Shown in pieces: positions 36,214 to 48,110 of a stretch of 64,000 bases of DNA; positions within the stretch are counted from its first letter, which is position 1; each line of letters opens with the position of its first letter. The position numbers were made by a program, and so were the translations under genes. Location: assembly GCA_030533445.1 (NCBI GenBank), contig CM060064.1, positions 39,587,787 to 39,651,786 on the forward strand, given 5' to 3'. The notes under the pieces were generated by a model, which saw only the letters and a program-made list of their open reading frames with translations, was not told the origin of the DNA and searched no databases. The stretch comes from Cyprinodon diabolis. Lineage: Eukaryota; Chordata; Actinopteri; Cyprinodontiformes; Cyprinodontidae.

Positions 36214-39200
36214 AGCTCAGTTTAGTGTTAAAGAAAAAAACATGAGGCTCTTGGAGTTGGAATTCGTACCTAGAAGTAAAAACAGGTTTCATAAACTACC
36301 ACTATGGATACTTTTTACATATAAGATGACAGTAGTTTAAAATCATAAATGGTTAATTTGTAAATTTATGAACTTTTGTCTTAAATATCTAATTTTCTAT
36401 ATCAGTGGGATTTTGTTTTTATTCTTCTTTCACATTGTCTGAGATTTACTTTTTTGATTAAATAATACAAGTAGGCTAAAATTGAGGAAAACGGGAAACA
36501 TTTTTAAACATCATTTCAAAAGCAATTTTTATGAACATGCTGACAGATATTGAAAGAACAAATATTCTCTAATTTCTTAAATTCTTGAACAGCATATTCA
36601 AATTTTTCAGACTTGTGAATGAAGCACAGTTTAAGGACATGTTTCCTCTCACTTAACTAAATAGAAAAACTCTCGGCTTTATCGTTCATCCATCTATTAT
36701 ATACCATTAAAGGCCAGTGTTCCTGTAGTTTTCATTAACTGAAATTTAAAACCTATTAAGACCTTTTTTGAAACCATGATGAATAAATTCGTACATATAT
36801 CCTAACATATATATGTATATTTAACACAAAAGTTGTTTAAATTTCAGAGTTTTTAAGACATAAAGTTAGATTAAAAAAAAAAACAATTAAGACCCTGTTG
36901 AAACTCTGGAAGATTAGTCTCAGTTGTGGACAAACTTAAAAAATTTTGGCATTTCAAATGGTGACATTTCTGCATTAATTTTGAGGAAAAGGATTTAGTG
37001 GATTTGTCAGCGGATGGTGAATTCACTGACAAATAAATGTGAATGAAAAAACTGATAAGTTAAGAATGCATTTCAGTTCACTTAATCCTTAGTTGGAGTT
37101 TCTTTTGCATAAAGAACTGCTTATATGCAGCGTGGTTTGGAGGTGATAAGCCTGTGGGAGTGGTGAGATATAATAAAAGCTTGGCAATAGCTCCTTTATG
37201 GGTTTTAGGTCAACTACTGGCCAACCACGTAACACCAAGATCACTAAATTTGTTTGTGGTGGCAGTTTCCAAATCCAAAAATTAATCTATCTTCATAAAG
37301 CTTGTAAGCAGAAAGAAGAAAGGAATAGTCTTAAGATGGTAGAAGGCTGCATTGACTGCAGACATTTGAAAATACACCAGTAAAATGACCACACATCGAA
37401 ACTCATCAGTGTTTGTGTAATCTTCACCCTAACAGATTCTGAGCCACTCCTCCCTTTAACCACACTGTAGGAACTTATTAAAAATTAAAATAAAACTTTA
37501 CTTTCATCTGAAAAAGATGACATTAGTGGCTTACAATAAAGAATGCATTGTTTTTAGCCCATACTTAGTGTTTATCTGAGTGGGGTGACTCCAGCCTCAA
37601 TTCCTTTATTAAACTCATCCAAATACTTTAAATAATTTTTCTTGACTTAGACTTCGACAACTATCCTACTTTTGTAGAGTTCTAGCTATTTGTAGCATAT
37701 TTTGTGGAATTGTCGACAGCCATATCAAGCCTAGAGGCGCAGCCATCTTCCATTATGGCAATCCTAAGCTCCCATTATCCCTGTTGTACCTTTTCCTACC
37801 ACAGGTTTTCCTTCCACTTAGCGTTACTCTGAATGTGCCTGGATATAGCACTGCTTAGGAAGGGTTCACTGGTTGCCTTTTGATGACCTGTGAAGTCAAC
37901 AGCCTTTCCAACGATTTCCAACGATTAAGCCATCAATTTAACATTATGTAACATCCATACATAACATTTATTAAATTAAATTTGTGTTATGTAATGCTGA
38001 GATTGTATAGGACACTGAATTTTGGGTTTATATTATCTGTAAGCCATAATCATCAATATTAAAGGGTTAGAAATATTTCACTCTATGTAATGAATCCATG
38101 TAACTCAGTATAGGAGTCTCACTTTTTGAAATCAGTTTCAAAGTCTATTTAACCTTTAAGATGAATTTATGTTTTCACCCCTTAATCAACATTTAGCAGA
38201 AAATCAATGTTGCTGTAATCACATCTTGAAGTATTTTAACATTGGGACCTACCAGCATTGCATATAGGCATTTAAAAATAAATTTGTTAGAAAATAGCTT
38301 AAGTTCAGTCAGACCGGATGTGTAAACACCAGTAAGGAGTTTATCAATAAGTTGCTTTCTAAAGACAATTTATCACACTGATATTTTGTAAGTTAAGAAG
38401 GCTAAATACTAATGAAAACTAGATGATTTATATCTTTATTTGCAAAAATCAGTGAATAAATAAAAAACATTTCTCTTCTACTTAAGTCATATGACTCTTT
38501 TTGTTGTTACATTAAATTCACAGTATTTTATTGCAACATTGCAAATAGCTGCCTCAATGTTTAACACCGCTAACTTTTATTTAGATTAAATAATATATAT
38601 GTGGTTTTATTGCGATACTTCAGAAAAAAATACTAATCTAAATTGATTTTGATATCTCAAAAACAGTTTCTCTCTTTCTGACAGTCTGCTTTGTATTTTG
38701 GGATCATGACTAAAGCCACTTAAAGCTTTCAGCAAAGATTTAGAGGTATTGCTGGACAGAAAGTCCTTTACGCCAGTAGATCATTGCTGGACTTGTCAAG
38801 AAGCCAGCTTTGAATGGAGGAGTGGTGTTGTGCCAACCTTAGTCCCACACGTACAACTCATAGATCTCCCTGACCTCCTTCCTGCTGACTGTGCTGGAAA
38901 ACCTATGCTGACTGAGCAATAAGAGTCTCTAGACAAACATGACAAGTGAAAACAAACCACTGACAGCAGAATCATAGAAACAGCAGCAGATGGAACATGG
39001 ACAATATGTGAAGCCCTAAGAAAAAATCCTCTCTTTATTGTCGTCAAAGACATGTTAAGGAATACTTTTAGACTATTTTAATCAAAATGTAAAAAAAAAA
39101 ATTCAGAAAATAAAATACATCAATTAGTCAGTATATTTATCATAACGATAAAGTTAGTATGGTATTTTTAAATTCTGACTTTTAAAAATACAACCTGGAA

Positions 39201-39283
39201 AAACTGAAACAGTACAGCAGGACTGAATGAGAAAATAATAGACTGTTATCTTCCCTGATGGACGGACAGACAGAAATAAGTGA

Positions 39284-39362
39284 ATGGATGGATGGATGGA
39301 TGGATGGAAGGAAGGAAGGAAGGAAGGAAGGAAGGAAGGAAGGAAGGAAGGAAGGAAGGAAG
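39284..39362. repeat. Compound (GGAT)n(GGAA)n microsatellite
   Basis: About six GGAT units followed by about thirteen GGAA units without interruption; probably polymorphic. Confidence 0.95.
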
Positions 39363-40810
39363 AATTAAGAACTTTACCTCAATAGTATGAAAAGCATAAA
39401 TTCACAACAAATATTTAAAAAACAAAAAGTTTGAAAAAAAAAAAAAATAATAATAATCGTTGCTTTCCCAAACCTTTCAACAACAGGTAAAATAAAAATA
39501 AAAAAACTATTTCCACACTACTCCAGACTGCTAAACCCTCAGTATTAAACATAAAAAGGTGTCTCTCCTATGTCTCATAGTTTTGGTCAAAGAACAGCTT
39601 TTTCTTCTTCCTCCATTCATTTTCAAATTGCAATCATTTCCAAGATAAATTATATTTTGTAGCTCATTCACAAATAGCTTCTTAACATGAATCTTGAACA
39701 TCATTCAAACTGATAGGTATCAAACAGTGAGAAGCATGTTGGGCTTTCCAAAGTCCCTCTATAATCACCACTGAATAGGCAGTTATGCTAATTAGGTCAT
39801 TAATTTGCTAATTAATGCTCTAAATAAGGCAGAGTCCTGTGCAAACATGGGCGGCTGCATATTAAAATGATCCCTGCGTCTTAAACTTGAGTGGTTCCTG
39901 CAGTTTCAACAAATTCTTTTCCTTCATTAATATTCCAAAGTTACAAAATCTATCAGGAGCTAAAATCTAATCAGATAATCTACTCTACTATGCAGAGGAA
40001 GAGAGGAAAGGCTTTTTTTTTCTTAAGCATGTTTACTCAAAATTATTAGAGAGAATAAAATCTGGTTTTATGAAGGCATTTTCATTCTGATGCTACAACT
40101 AGCCTAATAAGAATCAAATATTACCATAAAGTTCTGGGAACTTGGGGACCCGTGACAGACCTGGATAGGAAATTAATTCAAATGTTAATATGGCGGTTAA
40201 GGGCCAAACAAACTAATACTACAGCAGCAGAACAACAGTCAAGCTATTTTGCACAAGACCAACAAGGCCTGTCTGATTTAGAAAGCAACATGCTGAATTA
40301 ATTCCGAATCAATTATACATTTCCCTTAAGGGACTACGACAGCATTTCTTATGAACTCCAAACAAGCCAACTATTTTATGCAAACACATAGCTAGAGGTT
40401 TAAAATAGCTACTGGGATTCTTTAATTAGAATTGTTACCCTCCATCACTGTGATCCATGCCACAACCATTGCAATGACTGTGAGGAGAACACAAACCCAG
40501 ATAAAAACACAGAAAACAACAACGAAGAAGGAAAACACAGCTTTAAACTCCAGTGAATATAAGCATATGAAGATAATCGATCTGATTGAGAGTTAAAAAG
40601 TGTCCGTCCGGTGAGAAGACAGACGGACAGAAATAATTATCATGACAAATAAGCAGAATGTGGGAGATAAGGACAAATGCACAGGCAGACAAGTGTAAAA
40701 TCAGATTCTTGTAGACTGACAGCAAAGGACAACTTAAAAACGACTTTATCTGCATGTTTTCTCAATAACAACAGTCAATAACAACAGTGTGGCAAGCAGT
40801 GCAAACTGAC

Positions 40811-41005
40811 CTTCCCCGGCGTTGTATGCCAGAATGCAGCGGGTCCTCATTTGTTTGCCCTCCACGGTTTTACTTGAGCATGTCTGAGAACAGGTTGACC
40901 AAGGTGTCCAGTCACTGAGCACACAGTCTCTTGCGCAAGGGACCTCACAGGAGATGGGCTCCAAAGTTGCAGAGGATGAGCAGAGACTCCTATCCAGAGG
41001 CTCTC
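40811..41005 (-). CDS. thsd7a: thsd7a internal exon C
   Basis: It encodes EPLDRSLCSSSATLEPISCE, VPCARDCVLSDWTPWSTCSQ and then TCSSKTVEGKQMRTRC. This is a textbook TSP1 repeat, with a WTPW tryptophan motif, CSQTC and a downstream basic R-x-R strand. It ends in AYNAGE, whose counterpart in THSD7A lies just before GG-x-x-CPNSS. The acceptor is attcag (41006) and the donor GAAG|GTCAGT (40810), phase 1 at both ends, 195 nt. A Tc1 transposon starts only 382 bp upstream of this exon in transcription order. Confidence 0.92.
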
Positions 41006-41386
41006 CTGAATAAAAACAAGAGGGTCAAGGTTGGGAAGTTTACAGCTTTTATTGTAAGGTTACTGTAATTGTGACTCCAACAGAAATTTAGATAAACATA
41101 AAACTCTTCTCTCAGGTTTGGGCTTAAATACAACGATAAATGAAAGACTTTCAGGTCAGAGTTTTTTTTATTTTTTTATAGATTTTTTTTTATTTTCTTA
41201 CAGATACTAAGATCACACAAATTCACACCAACAAGGAGCTGAATGTACAGGCAAAGCTTGGAATTTACCCTAGACGTTTCAACTCTCACAAACTTTGATG
41301 AGCATCCAGTGAAGGTTTCCTAGATGTTTCCAACTGAGGTATTTTCAAACACCTAAGGGCAAACTCAAGAGTAGTGGGACAAACTA

Positions 41387-41588
41387 CAGGTGCTGGTCAT
41401 AAAATTAGAATATCATGAAAAAGTAGATTGATTTCAGTAATTCCATTTAAAAAGTGAAACTTGTATATTATATTCATACATTACATACAAACTCATATAT
41501 TTCAGATGTTTATTTTGTTTAATTTTGATGATTACAAATGACAACAAATGAAAATCTCAAATTCATCATATCAGAAAATTAGAATATT
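41387..41588 (+). repeat. Tc1 left terminal inverted repeat (202 bp)
   Basis: Identical over its full length to the reverse complement of 42797-42998. Similarity stops after AGAATATT, where the left copy continues GTGAAAAGG and the right ACTGAAG. Confidence 0.97.
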
Positions 41589-41705
41589 GTGAAAAGGTTC
41601 AAAATTGATGGCCCCTGGTGCCACACTCTAATCAGCTAATTAACTCAAACCACCTGCAAAAGCCTTTAAATGGTCTTTCAGTCTAGTTCTATAGGCTACA
41701 CAATC

Positions 41706-42710
41706 ATGGGGAAGACTGCTGACTTGACAGTTGTCCAAAAGACGACCATCGACACCTTGCACAAGGAGGGCAAGACACAAAAGGTCATCGCTAAAGAGGC
41801 TGGCTGTTCACAGAGCTCAGTGTCCAAGCACATTAATAGAGAGGCGAAGGGAAGGAAAAGATGTGGTCGAAAAAAGTGTACAAGCAAGAGAGATAACTGC
41901 ACCCTGGAGAGGATTGTGAAACAAAACCCATTTAAAAATGTGGGGGAGATTCACAAAGAGTGGACTGCAGCTGGAGTGAGTGCTTCAAGAACCACCACAC
42001 ACAGACGTATGAAAGACATGGGTTTCTGCTGTCGCATTCCTTGTGTCAAGCCACTCTTGAACCACAGACAGCGTCAGAAGCGTCTTGCCTGGGCTAAAGA
42101 GAAACAGGACTGGACTGCTGCTGAGTGGTCCAAAGTCATGTTCTCTGATGAAAGTAAATTTTGCATTTCCTTTGGAAATCAAGTTCCCAGAGTCTGGAGG
42201 AAAAGAAGAGAGGCACTTCATCCACGTTGCTTGAAGTCCAGTGTAAAGTTTCCACAGTCAGTGATGGTTTGGGGTGCCATGTCATCTGCTGGTGTTGGTC
42301 CATTGTGTTTTCTGAGGTCCAGGGTCAACGCAGCCACATACCAGGAAGTTTTAGAGCACTTCATGCTTCCTGCAGCTGACCAACTTTTTGGAGATGCAGA
42401 TTTCATTTTCCAACAGGACTTGGCACCTGCACACAGTGCCAAAGCTACCAGTACCTGGTTGAAGGACCATGGTATCCCTGTTCTTAATTGGCCAGCAAAC
42501 TCTCCTGACCTTAACCCCATAGAAAATCTATGGGGTATTGTGAAGAAGAAGATGCAATACACCAGACCCAACAATTCAGAAGAGCTAAAAGCCACTATTA
42601 GAGCAACCTGGGCTATCATAACACCTGAGCAGTGCCACAGACTGATCGACTCCATGCCACACCGCATTGCTGCAGTAATACAGGCCAAAGGAGGCCCAAC
42701 TAAATACTGA
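41706..42710 (+). CDS. Tc1-family DD34E transposase, uninterrupted
   Basis: 334 residues from MGKTADLTVVQ, the family's usual start; an in-frame ATG 12 codons earlier (41670) lies in leader sequence. Residues 1-110 form the bipartite HTH DNA-binding region (first recognition segment near CSQSSVSKHI, second near SASRTTTHRR). A basic GRKRCGRKK stretch (49-57) is a likely AT-hook or nuclear signal. Catalytic residues are D148 (FSDES), D238 (QQDLAPAHSA) and E273 (SPDLNPIENLWG), with 34 residues between D238 and E273. It cuts and pastes the element at TA sites. Length is normal for Tc1 and there are no stops or frameshifts. Activity is not shown by sequence alone. Confidence 0.95.
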   Translation: MGKTADLTVVQKTTIDTLHKEGKTQKVIAKEAGCSQSSVSKHINREAKGRKRCGRKKCTSKRDNCTLERIVKQNPFKNVGEIHKEWTAAGVSASRTTTHRRMKDMGFCCRIPCVKPLLNHRQRQKRLAWAKEKQDWTAAEWSKVMFSDESKFCISFGNQVPRVWRKRREALHPRCLKSSVKFPQSVMVWGAMSSAGVGPLCFLRSRVNAATYQEVLEHFMLPAADQLFGDADFIFQQDLAPAHSAKATSTWLKDHGIPVLNWPANSPDLNPIENLWGIVKKKMQYTRPNNSEELKATIRATWAIITPEQCHRLIDSMPHRIAAVIQAKGGPTKY

Positions 42711-42796
42711 GTGCTGTACATGCTCATACTTTTCATGTTCATACTTTTCAGTTGGCCAACATTTCTATAAATCCTTTGTTTTTATTGGTCTTCAGT

Positions 42797-42998
42797 AATA
42801 TTCTAATTTTCTGATATGATGAATTTGAGATTTTCATTTGTTGTCATTTGTAATCATCAAAATTAAACAAAATAAACATCTGAAATATATGAGTTTGTAT
42901 GTAATGTATGAATATAATATACAAGTTTCACTTTTTAAATGGAATTACTGAAATCAATCTACTTTTTCATGATATTCTAATTTTATGACCAGCACCTG
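42797..42998 (-). repeat. Tc1 right terminal inverted repeat (202 bp)
   Basis: Exact inverse complement of the left TIR. The inner direct repeat present beyond the left TIR is cut short on this side. Confidence 0.97.
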
Positions 42999-44524
42999 TA
43001 TGTCTCATGGCTCCTTTAAATGATCTGCAGGAGTTGGACAATAAGAGAGGTATTGAAATGTCTGCAAGAGCTGTTGTCAATAGAGACATGTCATGGAGGG
43101 AGTGAGGAATGGTGGAGTGGAATACAAAAGAATGTAACAGAAATATCCTTTATCATTCTGGTAATTTGGGTGAACTACTTGCAAATTGGCTAGAGGCATG
43201 CAGACTCCCCAAAACTGCATTTAATAAGATACCCTTAGGGCACTTTACCATTGAAAGCGTTGATGTTGACAGTGCGACTGAAATCAGGGAAGTAAATAAT
43301 GGAGAGCAACATGGACAGGAGCCAGAGCGTAGTCAGTGTGCATTATTATTTCACTCTTATATCTTTCTGAATCTCTCTCACCATTGCTGTGCTATACTTA
43401 TCGAATATAAACAGTGTTTTTTTCGGCTTTTTAGATCAGACATGGCATGCGCGGTTTGTTGACCTCCATATGTTGTAAGCTGTTCCCACTGCCAATAAAA
43501 AGTAATTGTTCCCAGATTTTTTGGCCAGTGTGAAAGGGGTATTACAGTTCAATGTTTTAGTCAACAATCCAAAAACATTAAATTGACAAAGCTTTTTTCA
43601 TGATAATTCTGAGATAATTATAAATTAAACATAACTCTTAGGTAACTAAAAAATTATAGTGAGATCAAGACTAGACAATAATTTTGAAAAAGATTCTTTG
43701 GAAAAACACAATCAATGCCATTTTCCCTTTTATGCTTTTAATCTGTCATCCTGTGCTTATTTTGCCCAGCTTTCCATCACCTATAGGGCAGCAGCTGAAT
43801 GCGGATATACGGATTTAAATATGATCAATTCAAATAAAGGCACATATATTTTAGAGACAGACTGTGGGGGAAATAAACTGAGTGGGTAGCTGTCTTGTAA
43901 TTATGGTAAGTGAATATTTTCATGTTTGTTATACTGGGTTGATCTTTGCCATAATCAATGTAGCAATGGTTCAATTCAAGTGGTGACCTGAAGTGTCTAT
44001 TTTAAGAGCAATTTTTCAGTAACTTTAATAATCATTGTGATTTGTGAATTACGAGTGATTATTTCCTAAGTATGGATATATGTGAGTTAAAAATGAAAGG
44101 GGAATAAGAGGTGTACTGCTGTAAAAAGAGGTATGGAATCCATGGACAAAGAATGACGAGGAAGAGATGATCACATAATTAAATGTGCATTTCTTCTGCT
44201 GTATTAGCTAGTAGCTTCAAGTTTTAATAAAAGTACATAATATAATATGTAGTGTAATATGTAATATAGTAAATTTTCGCATTTCATTAGTTAAATTAAC
44301 ATGACTAATAATATAAAAAAATGTATTTAGTTATAGTACCCGCAAAGTACAGATGATGAGTTGGATGATAAATATATTCACATGGATATATTTAATAAAA
44401 AAGATGATACATATATTTGTTTTGTATTCGCTTACTTTATAGGAGGTTCACTTTATATACAGAGAGTGTAGAATTCAAAGGAATCTTTTTTTTTTTTTTT
44501 CCCAAACTAAAACTTTTGTGTAAA

Positions 44525-45068
44525 GCCCCTGTCACACCTTGACGATTTTGACCAATGTATGCTTGACATACATAAAATCCGGCTAAAATGCTGGCATACT
44601 TTGGATAAGTTATGGGTACGTTTTGTAGAAGTTATGAGCAGTCTGAAGTATGCTAAAACAAGCTGGCACACATTGACAAAAGGCGAATACAAAGCGAAGT
44701 TTTGAGCATGCTCAAAATTTACTGACGTATCCCAGTATTTGCCATACATGGGCCATTAATTACAGGTAAGTTATCTGATCTTTGACATACTTTAAGCTTA
44801 ACTTACTCATATCCAAAACCTATGAGTAACATCTCCTCTGGACTGCATCCCCAACATAGTGTGAGCATGAAGGTGAGTGTGATGGATCCTCCCTGCCTTC
44901 ATACCCACGACCAACAAACTTCCTAGCAGACATAACGCTGAATCTGCTACTACTGCAAATTCTCTTTCTTTCCTTTTCTTTTGTCTTTTTATCTATTCTG
45001 TGTTTTTTTTTTTTTTGGGTGGGTGGTATCATTGCTGCTCCTGAGGAGAGCAAGGTGTGACAGGGCCC
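44525..45068. mobile_element. MITE-like element with ~16-bp inverted ends
   Basis: The left end reads gcccctgtcacaccttg; the right end, on the other strand, gccctgtcacaccttg. The interior has repeated catac/ttgacatac motifs. No clean target duplication was found, so the superfamily is open. Confidence 0.5.
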
Positions 45069-47179
45069 TGAGAAATGACTTAATTGTGACAGGGCAAAAC
45101 TGGACTAAGAACTAAAGGCCCCCAAAAACAACACTGTTATGTACTGATTGTACATATAAAATGTAAAAAAGGTATTCAAAGTAGCTTAGTCACATTCATG
45201 TGTGCCTGTAAGGTTCAGCTGTCTGATACTGAAAGATCAATGCTATGACAGAGGGATTTTTTTTAATGTACAAAGGTTTTTTTGTATTATTATAGATTTA
45301 ATGTCAGCATTATTTATAAGCCTTTAGCCGTAGAAACTCAGAATAATTTGCTCCAAAATGGAGAGATGGATAATCAAGAATGCCTTTCATATAGCAGAGG
45401 GCACTTGTCACAGAGAGACAGCATTTGAAAAGAACTAGGTCTCCCAGACTAGTAAAAATCAAAAAGCAAGAGATATAAAATAAGATACCCCATGGGGTTG
45501 AACAGGACATTGGCCATCACATTTCCCCCTATTGCATGAGGGACAGTAGAGAGTAATCTTAAATGCTTTGTTGTGAAGAAGTAGTAAAGAATGGGCATAT
45601 GAAGATGTTGCTCAGAGTTGTTTATCAGCCTACTTTTGTTTATCCCATCAGCCGGGTGAGGTTAGACTGAACATTAACTTGATACCAGCGAGCAACGAAC
45701 TTGAACTCAGGTCAAGGTTAGCAAGTCTCTCCACCAGAGTTAAGAAAAGCCTTTTCTGGTAATAAAGGTAATGATTGTATAACCCATCAAGGTCATTTAT
45801 GCATTTAAAATTTTTCATACTGAAAAATAAAGTGCTACTGGATTCTGTTTTAGTATTTTAATAATACAGTATAGTTATAGAAAATACAGGAAATATTTAG
45901 AGTAAGAATACTGACTTCCAATTTAAAGTGCTTCTACATAAATAAGCTTTAATCTGCCAGTCAGACCATGTGTGTTTACCTAATATGAAAGAAATTGATG
46001 AAAAACTAATTTGTGCTTAATTTAAAGACAGGTGGCTTTGCTGTTAATTTACTGTAGCAGGCAATTTATTTCCCTGTAGACTTTATAACTTACAAGCCAC
46101 CATCTGGCTTTTTATGTAAGATCTAGTAACAGCCACATTCTGGAGGCAAAAAAAAAAGAGGAAAATTAAATGTGCAACATAACCCTAAATGTGTGAGGAG
46201 TCGCATTTTAAAATGTGTTCAAATGAATGAAAACAAAGGAAAAGTAGGCCATTATGTCTGGCCATGAATAGGTATATTCTTAAAATACCACAGAAAGGTA
46301 CAGTTGTTTGTGTTTTATAAAATCATTAAAAAAATAATTCTAAAGGTGTTAATTTAGAAAAGGATCATTCTTATACCCATGTGTTTCCAAATCATCAAAA
46401 TGGGGCCCATATCATGAACATAACTTGTTCTCTGATTTTGAAAAAGTTATCTAGTCAATTTCACGCAAAATATATAACATGTTGGCAGAAGAAAGCACAT
46501 CTAGAGCTTAAATAATTTTCTTCTAAAATGTAGCTTTCACATAAATTAATGTATCAGATCTTAGACTGTTGAAGCAGCTAAGAACATGAACAGCTCTGTC
46601 CTTTAATTTATGGCCATATGTGAAGCGCACAGCTGAACTGAAGTGAAGACGTGTTGTTTTTCAATAAGGGCTTGAATATTTCAGGAAGTATGATCTTTCA
46701 GCAGGTATGAGCAGAAAATAGAATGTATAATAAGCGAACAAGACGGTAAAGAGACTCCGTGTTTAACTAATTGATCAATTTTAGAAAATAATACAGAAAA
46801 CCTTTGTTGTACCTCAGTAGGGAATTATATGTGTCTCAGTAGCAAAGCACAACACAAATGGAATACTATGGATATACATGAGGGGATAGAGATAAAAAAT
46901 AAATAAAAAATATGGTAAAAGAGACTGCAGTAAGAGCTATGTAAATTGAGAAGGTCAAAGCCATCTCTGAATCGGTCATGTGACCTAGAACGATGCTTTA
47001 TGGAAGTCAGAGTTCCTCTTAGGCACTAGAGTGAACTAAGCTAAAAGTTGATTTAACCCAGCAAAACTGATATGATTACTTATCTGATGTAGGCTTGAAT
47101 CTAAAGGGTTGAACCTGGCCTTGTCTTTCCAAAGCAGGTCCATGGCTTCTCAATCTACAGGCCCAATATTTCCCTCTGA

Positions 47180-48110
47180 GTTTCAAAAACAAAAAGGGAA
47201 ACTGGCTTTGCATCAGTGCAGTGTTGCAAGTTGCTTTCAGGGGTACCTAAACCTGAACGTTACAGTTCTAGCACCCCTATGGGCTTAGGTTTTACAGTGT
47301 TTTTTTTAACACAATGTTTGAGTTGTAGATAAGTTATTGAGAAATTTGGGAGGTTAAATTTACCGTGCAAATGATGTAGATTGGCCATGACTATAAAGGT
47401 AAATAAATGTGCCAATATGCGTCTTTCTGGAGTGCACACACCATTCAAGCAAAAATGAATGATTCTGGCATACAGTAGGTGTGCATGTAAGAAAAGTTTT
47501 GGGAGCCCATCAAGCCACTTTAATCTAATTTAAGTTTTGGAAGGTGTTTCTTATAATGAGATTTTGTTGGAAAACAATAACCATTGAGGCGTTTAGCCAT
47601 TGAGAGACAAAAAACAAAAGAGCCGTGAGTGAGGATGTTTTAACAGCAGACAGTTCTAGCTCTAGTAGTAAACAATCTGCATATCCAGCAGATAAGAGCC
47701 CCGGAGTTAGCAGCCTAATAATAAATTTTAAAAACATGCAGATCCCAACATCGCTTTTTGGTAAGGTTATGAAGTTGAAGGTTTAGATATTCTCTGTGTT
47801 TAGTAACCTCACTCAGTGGGTATAGAATTAAGCTTCTTAAATGAAATCTATATTTAGGAAAATCCATGGGCATATTTTAAGAAAGGTGTAAGAATCTCGG
47901 TAGGCAAACTATTTTAAATGTATTTACCCAACCAATCATATATAGGGGTAAAGTTTTCCAATATTAGTTTTGAGTGTTTCTACCTTAAATTTATGCACAG
48001 GGTTTTTAGTCAGTTTAAGACCTAAATAGGTGAACATTTTTATTCTTAAGTAGAAATGATTGAAGACATTTGCTGTTCTTTCCATAAGTGGCCATCCAAC
48101 AAATGTATCA
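47180..48110 (-). mobile_element. L1/Tx1-like LINE relic
   Basis: Minus-strand pieces in shifting frames give TFVGWPLMERTANVFNHFYL then RIKMFTYLGLKLTKNPVHKF (about 48100-47990). Next come KYYWAANSGALICWICRL (around 47700, in a second frame), QWLNASMVIVFQQNLI, and LAHLFTFIVMANLHHLHGKF continuing NLPNFSITYLQLKHCVKK (about 47412-47310). The order and motifs (FKYLG-x-x-TK; YYWAAN; KFNLPN-x-x-FRYLQ-x-x-FV) follow the post-RT part of L1-type ORF2 in fish. Many frameshifts; limits approximate. Confidence 0.6.

Larger units (their letters stand above)
35871..40810 (-). other. thsd7a intron C-D (4,940 bp)
   Basis: It contains the TTAA-flanked MITE at its 3' end (35895-36213) and a GGAT/GGAA microsatellite (39284-39362). 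The rest is AT-rich DNA without recognised elements; a frame at 38796-39053 resembles nothing I know. Confidence 0.8.
41387..42998 (+). mobile_element. Intact Tc1-like transposon (1,612 bp)
   Basis: Flanked by the TA target duplication (41385-41386, 42999-43000). Ends CAGGTGCTGGTCATAAAA; both 202-bp terminal inverted repeats are identical base for base. The transposase frame is uninterrupted. Near the inner end of the left TIR, AAAATTAGAATATTGTGAAA (41575 on) partly repeats the outer AAAATTAGAATATCATGAAA (41401 on), an IR/DR arrangement seen in many fish Tc1 elements. Inserted antisense in a thsd7a intron. This is the fish Tc1 type I recall being linked to horizontal transfer between teleosts and lampreys. 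Confidence 0.95.

Noticed and set aside
42218..42742. 174-codon minus-strand frame
   Set aside because: Shadow of the Tc1 transposase on the opposite strand.
45310..45510. 66-codon minus-strand hydrophobic frame
   Set aside because: No recognisable family, no exon signals.
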